Part shown: positions 8,741-17,207 of the stretch, piece by piece
Layout of the letters: the number at the start of each line of letters is the position of its first letter
Numbering within the stretch: position 1 is the first letter of the stretch
DNA from: Haloferax mediterranei ATCC 33500
Lineage (GTDB): Archaea; Halobacteriota; Halobacteria; Halobacteriales; Haloferacaceae
DNA: 64,000 nt
Assembly: GCF_000306765.2 (NCBI RefSeq)
Contig: NC_017941.2
Coordinates: 1-64,000 of the forward strand
Reading direction: 5' to 3'
The notes under the pieces: generated by a model
Told to the model about the DNA's origin: nothing
Database searches by the model: none
Seen by the model: only the letters and a program-made list of their open reading frames with translations
Made by a program: the position numbers and the translations under genes

Positions 8741-10087
8741 ATGCGCTCATACAAGGCAAAGATGGTCGAACCCATCGAACTTCCCTCTCGCGAGGAGCGG
8801 GAGGCCGCCATCGAACAGGCGGGGTACAACGTCTTCAATCTCGACGCTCGCGATGTCTACATCGATTTGCTGACCGACTCCGGCACGGGAACGATGTCCG
8901 CAGACCAGTGGGCAGCGATGATTCGCGGCGACGAGGCGTACGCCGGCAGCGAGTCGTTCGACAACCTCGCCGAATCCGTCCGCGATGTGATGGGATTCGA
9001 ACACGTCGTTCCGACCCATCAGGGACGCGGTGCGGAGAACGTCCTCTACGGTGTGCTTCTCGAAGACGGCGATGTGGTCCCGAACAACTCGCACTTCGAT
9101 ACGACGCGGGCGCACATCGTCAACCAGGGTGCCGAACCCGTCGACTGCCCGTCGCCCGCCTCTCGCGACCCGAACTCGACCGACTTGTTCAAGGGGAACT
9201 TCGACCTCGACGCGGGTCACGCCCTCGTCGAGGAAGTCGGTGCAGATTCGATTCCGGTCGTCGTCCTCACTATCACGAACAACTCCGTCGCCGGCCAACC
9301 CGTCTCGATGGAGAACATTCGCGCCACTGCCGAGTTCGCAAGCGACATCGACGCGATGTTCGTCATGGACGCCTGCCGGTTCGCGGAGAACGCTCACTTC
9401 ATCCAGACCAACGAGGCGGGTTACGAGGACATGTCTATCGCCGAAATCGCCCGCGAGCAGTTCGAACACGCCGACGCCATCACGATGTCGGGGAAGAAAG
9501 ACGCCCTCGTCAACATCGGCGGGTTCGCCGCGATGAACGACGAGACGATATTCGAACACGCAAAGCAGCGGGCGATTCTCTACGAGGGCTTCCCCACCTA
9601 CGGCGGCCTCTCTGGCCGGGATATCGAGGCGATGGCCGTCGGCCTCCGCGAGGCGGTCACGCCGCCGTACATCGGCGAGCGCGTCGAGCAAGTGGCCGAA
9701 TTGGGTGACTTGCTCTCCGAAGAGGACGTCCCCGTCTACCTTCCGACCGGAGGTCACGCCGTCTACCTCGACGCCAGCGAAATCTTCTCCCACATTCCGA
9801 AAGAGCAGTTCCCCGGGCAGGCGCTCGTCTGCGCGCTCTACCGCGAAGGCGGCGTCCGCGGCGTCGAACTCGGCGGATTCGCATTCCCCGGCACCGACCG
9901 TCCGGACCTCGTCCGTCTCGCGCTCCCACGGCGGACGTACAGTTTCGAACACCTCGAACACATCGCTGAGACGGCCGTCAAGGCGATGGAGAACGCCGAG
10001 GAGTACGAGGGTCTCGAAATCATCGAGGAACCGCCGATGAAGGAGCTTCGGCACTTCTCGGCGCGACTCGAACCGACCTCGAACTGA
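8741..10087 (+). CDS. tnaA: Tryptophanase
   Basis: PLP-dependent beta-eliminating lyase that breaks tryptophan into indole, pyruvate and ammonia, 448 residues. The N-terminus MRSYKAKMVEPIELPS and YNVFNLDARDVYIDLLTDSGTG match the tryptophanase/tyrosine phenol-lyase family. THQGRGAENVLYG, FDTTRAHIVNQGA and DACRFAENAHFI follow. The cofactor lysine lies in TMSGKKDALVNIGG (about residue 252). Tyrosine phenol-lyase is the alternative; a residue-level alignment would decide. Single gene with its own promoter. Confidence 0.9.
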   Translation: MRSYKAKMVEPIELPSREEREAAIEQAGYNVFNLDARDVYIDLLTDSGTGTMSADQWAAMIRGDEAYAGSESFDNLAESVRDVMGFEHVVPTHQGRGAENVLYGVLLEDGDVVPNNSHFDTTRAHIVNQGAEPVDCPSPASRDPNSTDLFKGNFDLDAGHALVEEVGADSIPVVVLTITNNSVAGQPVSMENIRATAEFASDIDAMFVMDACRFAENAHFIQTNEAGYEDMSIAEIAREQFEHADAITMSGKKDALVNIGGFAAMNDETIFEHAKQRAILYEGFPTYGGLSGRDIEAMAVGLREAVTPPYIGERVEQVAELGDLLSEEDVPVYLPTGGHAVYLDASEIFSHIPKEQFPGQALVCALYREGGVRGVELGGFAFPGTDRPDLVRLALPRRTYSFEHLEHIAETAVKAMENAEEYEGLEIIEEPPMKELRHFSARLEPTSN

Positions 10088-10148
10088 AAGCGCTCGCATC
10101 CCGCCGTCTTCTGACTGCCTTCTATTCGCTTCTATTCGCCTTCTCGAT

Positions 10149-10808
10149 TCACTTTCCTTCGTAGAGTCGACTCGCGAGCCGTTTTGGCAGTCCGACTTCG
10201 CGGACGCGCTCTGCGACTCGGTCGATGTCGTAGTTGACCCGGTGTTCTTCGACCGTCATCGTCTCGAGGTCGACGACGGCGTAGGCCGCCCGCGGGTCGC
10301 CGTCGCGGGGTTGCCCGACGCTTCCCGGATTGAGGACGATTCCCTCGTCGTAGATTTCGTGGCCTTGGATGTGGGTGTGCCCCAATACGAGAAGGTCTTC
10401 GCCCGAAAGCAGCGCGGGTGAGAAACCCTCCGGGTAGGTGTACCGGTCGGGGTCGTCCGGGTGGCCGTGGGCGAGTCGAACCCGGCCGTTGGCGACGGTT
10501 CGCGTCTCCGGAAGTGATTCGAGCCAGTCGAGTGATTCTGGAGACAGTTCTTCGCGGGCGAAGTCGACGCCAGCGGCGGCCATGCTGTTGAACCGAAAGC
10601 CGGTCGCGGCTGTGACTGCTCGGTCGTGGTTCCCGGAAACGGTCGGCACGTCCCGCTCCGACAGCGTGGTCACGCACTCCTCGGGCCACGGATTGTACCC
10701 CACCACGTCGCCGGCGCAGACGAGTTCGTCGACCGGCGGCAGCGATTCGAGGACGGTATCGAGTGCCGGGAGGTTTCCGTGCACGTCCGAGATAACGCCC
10801 AGAAGCAT
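10149..10808 (-). CDS. Metallophosphoesterase (YfcE/MJ0936 type)
   Basis: Small calcineurin-like phosphodiesterase/phosphatase, 219 residues. All metal-site motifs are present: VISDVHGNLPAL, AGDVVGYNPWP, SGNHDRAV, LAHGHPDD and LGHTHIQGHEI, then VLNPGSVGQPRDGDPRAAYA, a typical end of this family. Cytosolic. The physiological substrate is not deducible. Its stop faces tnaA and it lies downstream of purO on the same strand with a 69-base gap. Confidence 0.9.
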   Translation of the reverse strand: MLLGVISDVHGNLPALDTVLESLPPVDELVCAGDVVGYNPWPEECVTTLSERDVPTVSGNHDRAVTAATGFRFNSMAAAGVDFAREELSPESLDWLESLPETRTVANGRVRLAHGHPDDPDRYTYPEGFSPALLSGEDLLVLGHTHIQGHEIYDEGIVLNPGSVGQPRDGDPRAAYAVVDLETMTVEEHRVNYDIDRVAERVREVGLPKRLASRLYEGK

Positions 10809-10877
10809 GGCTCACGATACGGGTCCTCGGGTGAAAAGTACGGGGCTGAAGTCGGTGACGGGACCGACTCGGTTCGA

Positions 10878-11450
10878 CTACTCGCCGTTGTAGAAGGCGG
10901 TTTCGACCGACTCGCCGACGGTCGCCGCGGCGGCACAGACCGTGTGTTCGAACTCGTGGTTGTAGAGTTCGCGGGCCGCATCGGCGGCGCTCTCGGCCGA
11001 CAGGTCGAACGTCCGCGGGTCGTCTTCCTCGTAGGTCGCAACCAGCGTCGGTTCCTCGACCGCTTCGACGACGAGTGCGTCCTTGCGGACGATGCCGATG
11101 TACGCGTCGTCGGCACCGACGACGCCCGCGATTCGCGGCGTGTCGTAGTCGTCTTTCTCGTAGTCGAGTGCGAGCAGAATCTCAGCGAGTGCGTCGCGCG
11201 GCGGGTAGCCGAGGTCGAGTTTTTCGGCGATTGGGTCGACCTGTGACCCGTTTCCGACGACGACGTACTGACCACCCTCGCGGACGCAGTTGTAGGCGAT
11301 GTAAGGGTTGTCAGTCTCCGGGGCATCGGGCGTCGGCCCGACGGTCAGGGCTCCGTCCCGGTCGACGACCTGTCGATTCGGGAAGGACCGAGAGGAGACA
11401 CGATAGGCACCGATTCCGGGACCGACGACGACGAATCGTCCGACGTACAT
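10878..11450 (-). CDS. purO: IMP cyclohydrolase, archaeal type
   Basis: Catalyses the last step of purine synthesis, closing FAICAR to IMP; archaea use PurO instead of the PurH C-terminal domain. 190 residues from [12 protein letters not shown]. Family segments: [69 protein letters not shown]. The ATG at 11450 is preferred to one at 11477 because a TATA-like ctatttg lies about 27 bases upstream and the conserved N-terminus begins at MYVGRF. Confidence 0.93.
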   Translation of the reverse strand: MYVGRFVVVGPGIGAYRVSSRSFPNRQVVDRDGALTVGPTPDAPETDNPYIAYNCVREGGQYVVVGNGSQVDPIAEKLDLGYPPRDALAEILLALDYEKDDYDTPRIAGVVGADDAYIGIVRKDALVVEAVEEPTLVATYEEDDPRTFDLSAESAADAARELYNHEFEHTVCAAAATVGESVETAFYNGE

Positions 11451-11547
11451 ACACGACAGTGGATAGAACAGGGGCAAATAGTTGGTGGTTTATGCACGTC
11501 TGTTCTGTTGTATGTCACTAGTTTGCACGCGAGGGCCGACACGCAAC

Positions 11548-11556
11548 GTTTACAAA
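11548..11556 (+). promoter_or_regulatory. TATA-like box of tRNA-Gln
   Basis: The sequence gtttacaaa lies about 30 bases before the mature tRNA 5' end, fitting an archaeal tRNA promoter. Confidence 0.5.
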
Positions 11557-11582
11557 TGCCCACGAATTACGAAGTGATGCGA

Positions 11583-11655
11583 AGTTCCATGGGGTAGTGG
11601 CCAATCCTGTTGCCTTCTGGGGGCAACGACCCAGGTTCGAATCCTGGTGGAACTA
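11583..11655 (+). tRNA. tRNA-Gln (anticodon CUG)
   Basis: The 7-base acceptor arms (agttcca at 11583-11589, tggaact at 11648-11654) pair perfectly. The anticodon stem ttgcc/ggcaa encloses the loop ttctggg with anticodon ctg at 11617-11619, reading CAG (Gln). The T arm is ccagg-ttcgaat-cctgg. Discriminator A is at 11655 and CCA is not encoded. There is no intron. The 3' end is duplicated 64 bases downstream. Confidence 0.95.
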
Positions 11656-11720
11656 TACTGGTTCGCGCGGTTCGAACGTCGGAAGGTAACTTCCGGAAGT
11701 TCGAATCCTGGTGGAACTAT
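11635..11720 (+). repeat. att-like direct repeat of the tRNA-Gln 3' end
   Basis: A 22-base block beginning gttcgaatcctggtggaact and ending with at occurs inside the tRNA 3' half (11635-11656) and again at 11699-11720. A copied T-arm-to-acceptor segment just downstream of a tRNA is the usual scar of a tyrosine-recombinase integration. Only about 42 bases separate the copies, including the small inverted repeat ggaag-gtaa-cttcc, so no element is present between them. Confidence 0.7.
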
Positions 11721-11763
11721 TCTTCGTTCTCTACACTCTTCGGGGCGACGCTGTCCCCTGTTC

Positions 11764-11822
11764 TCCAGTTGAAACGAAGGGGTTACTTTTGGAAACTGAA
11801 GGGGTTCGTTTCGAGTGGAAAC
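11764..11822. other. Cluster of three ORB-like Orc1 binding elements
   Basis: Within 59 bases there is a forward element tccagttgaaacgaagggg (11764-11782) followed by tt. Next is a degenerate forward element ttggaaactgaaggggtt (11789-11806). Last is a reverse element that on the minus strand reads gtttccactcgaaacgaa (11805-11822). The outer two form an imperfect inverted pair, a common ORB arrangement in origins. No strongly AT-rich unwinding region is adjacent. The match is to remembered archaeal ORB consensus. Confidence 0.45.
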
Positions 11823-11886
11823 CGATAGACTGCAGTCCGGTAAATCGTGAGAAACCCAGATACAGCAGCCGAGCCGTGGATTCGAC

Positions 11887-12381
11887 TCAACGGTCGACCG
11901 CGAGAAGTGCGACGCGCTCGTTGACGAGTGCGGCGAGGTCGCCGTCCGCCGCGGCGCGTTCGTCGTCGCCAATGTCGAAGAAATCGCAGACGAGCGATTC
12001 GTCGTAGTCTCCGAGCGTGTCGGCGGGCGTGAGGTCGAGCCGGTCGAAAAGCGCCGCTTCTGCGGCGTCCTCGTCACCGCCGTCGACGAGAATCACGACG
12101 GGCACCGTCCCTTCGCTGACGCCGATTTCGAATGCGCGGTTAATCTGGCGGCGGCCGCTGGCGTAGAGGATGAATTCGACGGCGCGGTCGCGGGCGATTT
12201 CGTTGCCGCGGGAGATGGCTCGGTCAGCGAGTTCGACCGCCCGTTCGAGGTGGCTGCGGCCCGCGATGTACCGAGCATCGAACGCTTGAATCGTCGCTTC
12301 TGTTTCGTCGGAGACCGCTCCGACGGTAGCGATGAACGCGTCGAGGTCGGAGACGGTCGCTTCGGCTTCGAGTACTCTCAT
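11887..12381 (-). CDS. cgi121: KEOPS complex subunit Cgi121
   Basis: Small subunit of KEOPS, the complex that makes the t6A modification at tRNA position 37; Cgi121 binds the tRNA 3' end and Bud32. 164 residues. Family signs are [44 protein letters not shown] and the following beta strand [10 protein letters not shown]. The ATG overlaps the hel308 stop codon by four bases (ATGA), so the two genes are co-transcribed and probably translationally coupled. Its stop is near the tRNA-Gln/ORB region. Confidence 0.9.
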   Translation of the reverse strand: MRVLEAEATVSDLDAFIATVGAVSDETEATIQAFDARYIAGRSHLERAVELADRAISRGNEIARDRAVEFILYASGRRQINRAFEIGVSEGTVPVVILVDGGDEDAAEAALFDRLDLTPADTLGDYDESLVCDFFDIGDDERAAADGDLAALVNERVALLAVDR

Positions 12382-14927
12382 TCGAAATCACCTAAACTCG
12401 CCTGCTGGTCGGCACGCTCTTTCGCCGTCTCGAATCCCGAATCGTCGGGGACCGCATCTTCCGGCGCGTCGGACTCATCGATGTCGTCCATCGACGGGTC
12501 CTTTCGACCTGCCGCTTCGAGGATGTTTTCGGCGGTCTTCCGCCGACCACGGAGAGCGGCGAGGATACGCGACTTGTCCGCCTCGCGGAGGTCCGAACGG
12601 GTCTCGACACCGGCCTCGAACAGCCGCCGCGCGCGTTTTCGACCAACACCGCGGACGCCCGCGAGATTGAGGAGTTCTTCGCGGACGCCGTACTCGACGC
12701 GCTTTTTGGCCTCACGGACAGCGTAGACCGAATCAAGGTCCAGTTCGGAGGCGAGTCGTTCGGCCGCGCCTAAGAGCCACTCCGCCGTGTCGACCTTTCC
12801 ACGGATGTCGCCCGGCCCGACCCCGTAGCGCTCCGTGATTCGGTCTTCGTCCACCTCGCCGACCCAATCTTCGAGGAGTTTGGCGGTCTTGAGCGCCGAG
12901 AGCCAGTCTTCGAAGGCGACGTCCTCGTACTCGGTGGGAACGCGACCGAGGAACTCGGGTTCGCGCTCGTAGCACAGTTCGGTGTAGGTCTCTCGGTCGC
13001 CGGATTTCAGGTACAACTGGTACATATCCGGCGTCCGGCAGACGAGGTGATAGAGACCGAGCGGGGTCGGGTAGGTCTGGTCGGTTTCGAACTCGTCGTC
13101 GGTACCGTTGTCGGCACCGTCGCCGCTTCCGCTGTCGTCGGCACCGTCGTCGCTTCCGCCACCGTCGCCTGTCGAGACCATCTCGCTCGCCCGCTGGAAT
13201 CCGCCGGGGGCATCGTCAGCGTCTGCGTCCGTCCTCTGTTTGGGCTTCTCGGGCGTCTCTCCGGCCAGTGCGCGAAGTTTCTCGGAGCGATGCTTCGCAC
13301 CCCATTCGAGACCGTCGATGATTTCGGCGGCGCTCATCGGGTCCAGATAGAGCCGCGAGACGGTGTGACCGACGGGTGTCGCCTGAATTCTTTCGCCCTC
13401 AAACTCGATGAAGCCGTTCACTTCGAGGTAGTCGAGCACGCGGTCTGTCACCCGTCCCAATCGCTCCGGGTCGTCGGTCTGCGTGGCGTAGAGCGTCTGG
13501 TCGAGGAATTCGAGCAATCCCTCGCGGGTGTGGGCGAACCCGGATGCGACGGTTGCGAGGAGGTGCGTCCGAAGCGCGGGTTCGGCCGCCAGTTTCGAGC
13601 GGACGTCCTCCGCTTCGGCCCAGATGTACCGCTCGAACAGTTCGTCGCGGGTGTCGGCGTCGTTGGCGAGTAGCACCGCCTCGCCGTAGGGGTCGAGACC
13701 GGGGCGACCGGCGCGACCCATCATCTGATGTACTTCGAGTACGTCGAGCGGTTTCATCCCGCCGTAGTCGCCGTCGTAGCGCTGCCAGTCGCGGATGATG
13801 ACACGACGACTCGGCGTGTTGACACCGGCGGCGAGCGTCGGCGTCGCGCAGATGCACTTGATGAGTCGGTCGCGAAAGGCGTCTTCCACGAGGGTTCGGT
13901 GCTCCGAGGCGAGACCGGCGTGATGGAACGCCGCGCCCTTGGCGACGGCTTTGGCGAGGTCCTCGGAAGTTTCGGTGTCGGATACGTCGCGTATCTCGGC
14001 GGCCAACTGCGCGAGTTCGCCGCGTTCGTCGCCGGTGATGTACTGTTCTGTTACGTCGGCCATCCGCCGGGCCGCGGACTCCGCGTTGCGGCGTGAGTTG
14101 ACGAAGACGAGCGACGAACCCTGGTCGTCGTCGTCGTCGCCGTCGAGCGCGTCGGCGACGAGCGCCGGTGCCTGCCGCTCGCCGCGCCCGACGGGAACCT
14201 CGCGTTGGCTCCCGTCGTCGAACGAGATTGCGTTGCCGTAGTGGACGCCCATCTTGAGGTCGATGGGTCGCCAGTCGGAGTGGACGAGCTCGGCGTCCAG
14301 CCAGTCCGCCACCTCGCCCGCGTTGCCGACGGTCGCCGAGAGGGCGACCACCTGTAAGTCCGGGTTAAGTCGGCGAAGCTTCGCCAGCGTGACTTCGAGT
14401 GTCGGACCTCGGTGGCGGTCGTCGACGAGGTGAACTTCGTCGGAGACGACGCAGGTGAGTTGCTCCAGCCACGCCGCGTTGTTTCGGACGAGCGAGTCCA
14501 CCTTCTCGGAGGTCGCGACGATGATATCGCGCGAGGAGAGCCATTCGCCGCTGGACTCGTAGTTGCCGGTCGAGACGCCCACGTCGATGCCGTACTCCTC
14601 CCACCGCTCGAACTCGGCTTTCTTCTCCGAGGCGAGCGCTCTGAGCGGGACGATGTAGAGTGCTTTCCCACCGGTAGAACCGCTGGGAAGTTCTCCCGAG
14701 CCATCCGAGCGCGGCTCGGGGACGCCGCGTGCGACGCTCGATAGCATCGCGAGTTCGGCGACGAGCGTCTTTCCGCTTGCCGTCGGGACGGCGGCGACGA
14801 GACTCTCACCGTCGGTCAGGCCGGCCTCGACGGCCTCGGCCTGCGGCGGGTACAACTCCTCGATGCCCTCGTCGTGGAGGGCCTCGGGAATCCCCGTCGG
14901 CAGGCCCGTCAGGTCCGCTGTTCGCAT
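12378..14927 (-). CDS. hel308: Hel308 family ATP-dependent DNA helicase
   Basis: Superfamily 2 helicase acting at stalled forks and recombination intermediates, 849 residues. Walker A PTASGKT is at 48-54 and DEVH at 163-166. SATVGN (motif III), [27 protein letters not shown] and [11 protein letters not shown] (motif VI) follow. The C-terminus has the ratchet/winged-helix region and a helix-hairpin-helix at [18 protein letters not shown]. Between domains (roughly 585-625) lies an acidic Gly/Asp/Ser-rich insert, likely a haloarchaeal linker. First gene of the operon with cgi121. Confidence 0.95.
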   Translation of the reverse strand: MRTADLTGLPTGIPEALHDEGIEELYPPQAEAVEAGLTDGESLVAAVPTASGKTLVAELAMLSSVARGVPEPRSDGSGELPSGSTGGKALYIVPLRALASEKKAEFERWEEYGIDVGVSTGNYESSGEWLSSRDIIVATSEKVDSLVRNNAAWLEQLTCVVSDEVHLVDDRHRGPTLEVTLAKLRRLNPDLQVVALSATVGNAGEVADWLDAELVHSDWRPIDLKMGVHYGNAISFDDGSQREVPVGRGERQAPALVADALDGDDDDDQGSSLVFVNSRRNAESAARRMADVTEQYITGDERGELAQLAAEIRDVSDTETSEDLAKAVAKGAAFHHAGLASEHRTLVEDAFRDRLIKCICATPTLAAGVNTPSRRVIIRDWQRYDGDYGGMKPLDVLEVHQMMGRAGRPGLDPYGEAVLLANDADTRDELFERYIWAEAEDVRSKLAAEPALRTHLLATVASGFAHTREGLLEFLDQTLYATQTDDPERLGRVTDRVLDYLEVNGFIEFEGERIQATPVGHTVSRLYLDPMSAAEIIDGLEWGAKHRSEKLRALAGETPEKPKQRTDADADDAPGGFQRASEMVSTGDGGGSDDGADDSGSGDGADNGTDDEFETDQTYPTPLGLYHLVCRTPDMYQLYLKSGDRETYTELCYEREPEFLGRVPTEYEDVAFEDWLSALKTAKLLEDWVGEVDEDRITERYGVGPGDIRGKVDTAEWLLGAAERLASELDLDSVYAVREAKKRVEYGVREELLNLAGVRGVGRKRARRLFEAGVETRSDLREADKSRILAALRGRRKTAENILEAAGRKDPSMDDIDESDAPEDAVPDDSGFETAKERADQQASLGDFE

Positions 14928-15046
14928 TGCATCCCCCTTGGTCCGTCCTTCGGTTTAAGGCATCGGGTCGTCGCGCTCGTACCAACCCGGCTCTTTCGCC
15001 GCCGAGCGTCGGCAGGGCTATGTACGGCCCGGCGGAAAATGATGGT

Positions 15047-15292
15047 ATGAGAGTCGAGTACGACCGCGACACCTGCATTGGTATCTTCCAGTGTGTCGAC
15101 GAGTGGGACGCGTTCCAGAAGAATCTCGACGACGGCAAGGCTGACCTCGAAGGCGCAGCGGAGGCCGACGACGACGTGTTCGTCCGCGAGATTCCCGAGG
15201 ACGCCGAGTTCGACGCGAAGTTCGCCGCCCGCGTCTGTCCCGTCGAAGCGATTCGCATTATCGACGACGACGGCGAACAACTCGTCCCCTGA
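15047..15292 (+). CDS. Single-cluster ferredoxin, three-cysteine type
   Basis: 81 residues, starting at the ATG at 15047 (MRVEYDRDTCIG). Cysteines are C10 and C16 in DTCIGIFQCVDEW and one in the C-terminal VCPVEAIR motif; no fourth Cys is visible. This pattern fits a small [3Fe-4S] (or Asp-ligated [4Fe-4S]) electron carrier rather than the plant-type [2Fe-2S] ferredoxin abundant in haloarchaea. The central part is very acidic. Its redox partner is unknown; the P450 at 38.5-39.9 kb is a possible but unproven client. Confidence 0.85.
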   Translation: MRVEYDRDTCIGIFQCVDEWDAFQKNLDDGKADLEGAAEADDDVFVREIPEDAEFDAKFAARVCPVEAIRIIDDDGEQLVP

Positions 15293-15400
15293 GACGGTTC
15301 GATTCGGTTCGTTCCACCCGCTCCGCTCCGTTTTGTGACCTTTCGCAGGTTCTATTAGAAATATGAACAGTGTGACGACGGACCGTGGGTCCCGTCCCCG

Positions 15401-15423
15401 AACCCCTTCGTTTCGAGTGGAGA
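15401..15423 (-). other. ORB-like Orc1 binding element, solitary
   Basis: On the minus strand this reads TCTCCACTCGAAACGAAGGG followed by GTT, one of the best ORB-like matches in the window with an intact G-run. It sits in the 187-base spacer after the ferredoxin gene, about 25 bases before the TATA-like box at 15447. Confidence 0.5.
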
Positions 15424-15446
15424 TTCGCCCGACGTCAGACTGTACA

Positions 15447-15454
15447 ACTTTAAG
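15447..15454 (+). promoter_or_regulatory. TATA box of the 28-residue membrane peptide gene
   Basis: The sequence actttaag is centred about 29 bases before the ATG at 15480, fitting a leaderless transcript that begins at this short gene and continues into the 15571 gene. Confidence 0.5.
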
Positions 15455-15479
15455 CGTCGGGGGTAGTAATCGTGCCACT

Positions 15480-15566
15480 ATGAGCCAAGCGACGAAAATC
15501 GTGCTCGGTACCGTCGGCGTGTCGGCCGTGTTGGCCGTCGTGCTCGTCGGGATGAGCCTCGCCTGA
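15480..15566 (+). CDS. 28-residue single-span membrane peptide
   Basis: MSQATKIVL then a hydrophobic stretch GTVGVSAVLAVVLVGMSLA: one membrane helix and almost nothing else. A TATA-like box sits at the leaderless distance upstream, and the stop is only four bases before the ATG of the next gene, so it is the first cistron of an operon. Larger frames starting at 15363 lack the promoter fit. I do not recognise a family; such short hydrophobic peptides are often missed in annotation. Confidence 0.65.
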   Translation: MSQATKIVLGTVGVSAVLAVVLVGMSLA

Positions 15567-15570
15567 GGAA

Positions 15571-16383
15571 ATGTTTGAGACGCGCACACTGCCGTCGGAC
15601 CTCGAATCGATACGCGACGAGTACGCCCCCAGCGCACTCGTCTTGAATGTAAGCGGGGATTTCGACACTATCCCCCCGGAAGCAGCGGAGAACCTCGGTC
15701 TCGTGGTCGATTCGCTCTCCCCGGCGGCGTATCCCGCTGAGTGGCTACCAGACGATGTCCCGAAGGCGCTACGCCGATACGCCTCCTCGGATTTCACCGT
15801 CGGGATGCCCGGCGACGGAACCGTGACGTGGACTTGGCAGACGACGCCCCCGGTCGTGTTGGTGAAGTACCGCGCGAAGGGGACTCCGGACGACTTTCTG
15901 GACTTCCTCATCGCCGAGGCGCTCGTTCAAGCGGGAACTGACGACATCCCGGAACACTTCCTGCCGTTCTTCGGCGAGCAGTATCGCGACCTCGAAGCGG
16001 CGATGCCCCTCGGCCCGAGCGAGACGTATCAGGTTGCCGCCGCTCTCTACGAGGGTTGGGTGGGACTTCAGACCCGCGAGGAGTTTGCCTCGTGGGACGG
16101 CAGATACGACCGCCTCCACGATGCGTGGGTCGATGCGGGCGAGCGACTGGACGACAGACTGGCGAATCTCCCGCGGTTGGTTGCACTCGGGCGACTGTCG
16201 TTCCCCGAGGCGACCGAGTTCGCGTGCTCGGCCATCAAACACGAGCGCGACTTGCCCGCGCCGTTTGCCGCTCTCGACACCGCGGCGTACCTCGACCATG
16301 GCCCAACCTACGCGGTCAAGTGGGCAGAAAAGACGTTCGAGCAACTCGCGGAGGGCCAGGACGCCCGCGACACAGACGAGTAG
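15571..16383 (+). CDS. Conserved haloarchaeal protein of unknown function
   Basis: 270 soluble residues, mostly helical by appearance and acidic. No catalytic motif that I recognise. Noticeable segments are the N-terminal MFETRTLPSDLESIRDEYAP, a Trp-rich strand GTVTWTWQTTPPVVLVKYRAKG, and a long helical C-terminal half containing FACSAIKHERDLPAPFAALDTAAYLDHGP. Good GC3 and a four-base spacing to the upstream membrane peptide support it as a real gene in a two-cistron operon. Confidence 0.8.
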   Translation: MFETRTLPSDLESIRDEYAPSALVLNVSGDFDTIPPEAAENLGLVVDSLSPAAYPAEWLPDDVPKALRRYASSDFTVGMPGDGTVTWTWQTTPPVVLVKYRAKGTPDDFLDFLIAEALVQAGTDDIPEHFLPFFGEQYRDLEAAMPLGPSETYQVAAALYEGWVGLQTREEFASWDGRYDRLHDAWVDAGERLDDRLANLPRLVALGRLSFPEATEFACSAIKHERDLPAPFAALDTAAYLDHGPTYAVKWAEKTFEQLAEGQDARDTDE

Positions 16384-16443
16384 GTAACCGAGTGTCGGCA
16401 CGCGACGCGCCGTGCTCCTGAACTGAGGGAGTTCGTCTTCGAG

Positions 16444-17022
16444 TTAGAAGTCCGTCGTGACGCTGCCGTCTTCGTCGAGGTCGACAACGCCGTCGAACAA
16501 CTCGCGAAACCGGTCGAGCGTCTCTTGGTCGTGGACTTCTTTCGAGAGGTGGAACAGTCCGACCGCGTCGTACTCTTTGAGGAGTTCGAGGATTCGCTTT
16601 GTCGCCTCGAAGGCGCGGTCTTCGTCGGCGTAGTAGGCCATCTCCGTCACCGAATCGACGCTGAGTCGGAGTTTCCCGTCGTAACTCTCCAAGAACTGTC
16701 GGGTCTTTTCGACGATGGTGTCGAGGTCGTCGGGCGCGGCGACGTAGTAAATGTTGTCGGCGCTTCGTCGGGAGTAACCACGTTCGATAGAGAGCGTGTC
16801 GAGGATGATTGCGCGGGATTCATCGACTTCGTAGTGCTCAATCTTCTGTTCGACCTCGCGTGCGGTGGTGCGCGTCGAGATGACGAGGAACTGGTCGGTG
16901 TCGACCTTGAAGAAGTCCGTATCGATGCGGTCAGTCTCGCCGATACTCGGATGAAGGAGCAGGATTCCTGTGCCGCCCGGAATCGTCTCGGGCGCGTCTT
17001 CGATGGCGAGCTCGTAATCCAT
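16444..17022 (-). CDS. RecA/KaiC-like protein with degenerate P-loop
   Basis: 192 residues. The layout resembles one KaiC-type RecA domain: GGTGILLLHPSIGETDRIDTDFF at the P-loop place, a FLVISTRTTAREVEQKIEHY strand-helix, ILDTLSIERGYSRR, a Walker-B-like LRLSVDSVTEM, and a C-terminal VGLFHLSKEVHDQETL resembling the KaiC segment for disposable helpers. The Walker A Lys is missing (GETDR), so ATP hydrolysis is unlikely. Possibly a regulatory or signalling member of the haloarchaeal HTR-like group; function unknown. Confidence 0.7.
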   Translation of the reverse strand: MDYELAIEDAPETIPGGTGILLLHPSIGETDRIDTDFFKVDTDQFLVISTRTTAREVEQKIEHYEVDESRAIILDTLSIERGYSRRSADNIYYVAAPDDLDTIVEKTRQFLESYDGKLRLSVDSVTEMAYYADEDRAFEATKRILELLKEYDAVGLFHLSKEVHDQETLDRFRELFDGVVDLDEDGSVTTDF

Positions 17023-17106
17023 ACCTCAAGCAGTTACTCTGCCGACTTAATCCTTCATGCCATTTCGACTACCTGATTGGGAAACTGTGGGTCGCCACAG
17101 CCCCAT

Positions 17107-17207
17107 ACAGCGAGTCAGCCGTCATCGCGATTAGCACAGCCGCCGTGAGCCGTCGTGATTAGACAGGAATTCGCCGTTGCGGCGATTAGAACAGCGAGTC
17201 AGCCGTC
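17107..17207. repeat. Degenerate repeats at the end of the 17186 gene
   Basis: The 17-base string acagcgagtcagccgtc occurs at 17107-17123 and 17191-17207. The motif gattag follows related sequence three times (near 17130, 17155 and 17184). The block spans the stop codon of the membrane protein gene, so the repeat may have arisen by duplication of its 3' end. Confidence 0.7.

Noticed and set aside
8616..8873. Possible leader peptide upstream of tnaA
   Set aside because: The 85-codon frame runs into tnaA coding sequence and is not Trp-rich, so a TnaC-like attenuator is not supported.
8747..10099. 450-codon minus frame across tnaA
   Set aside because: Shadow of the tryptophanase gene, without coherent protein features.
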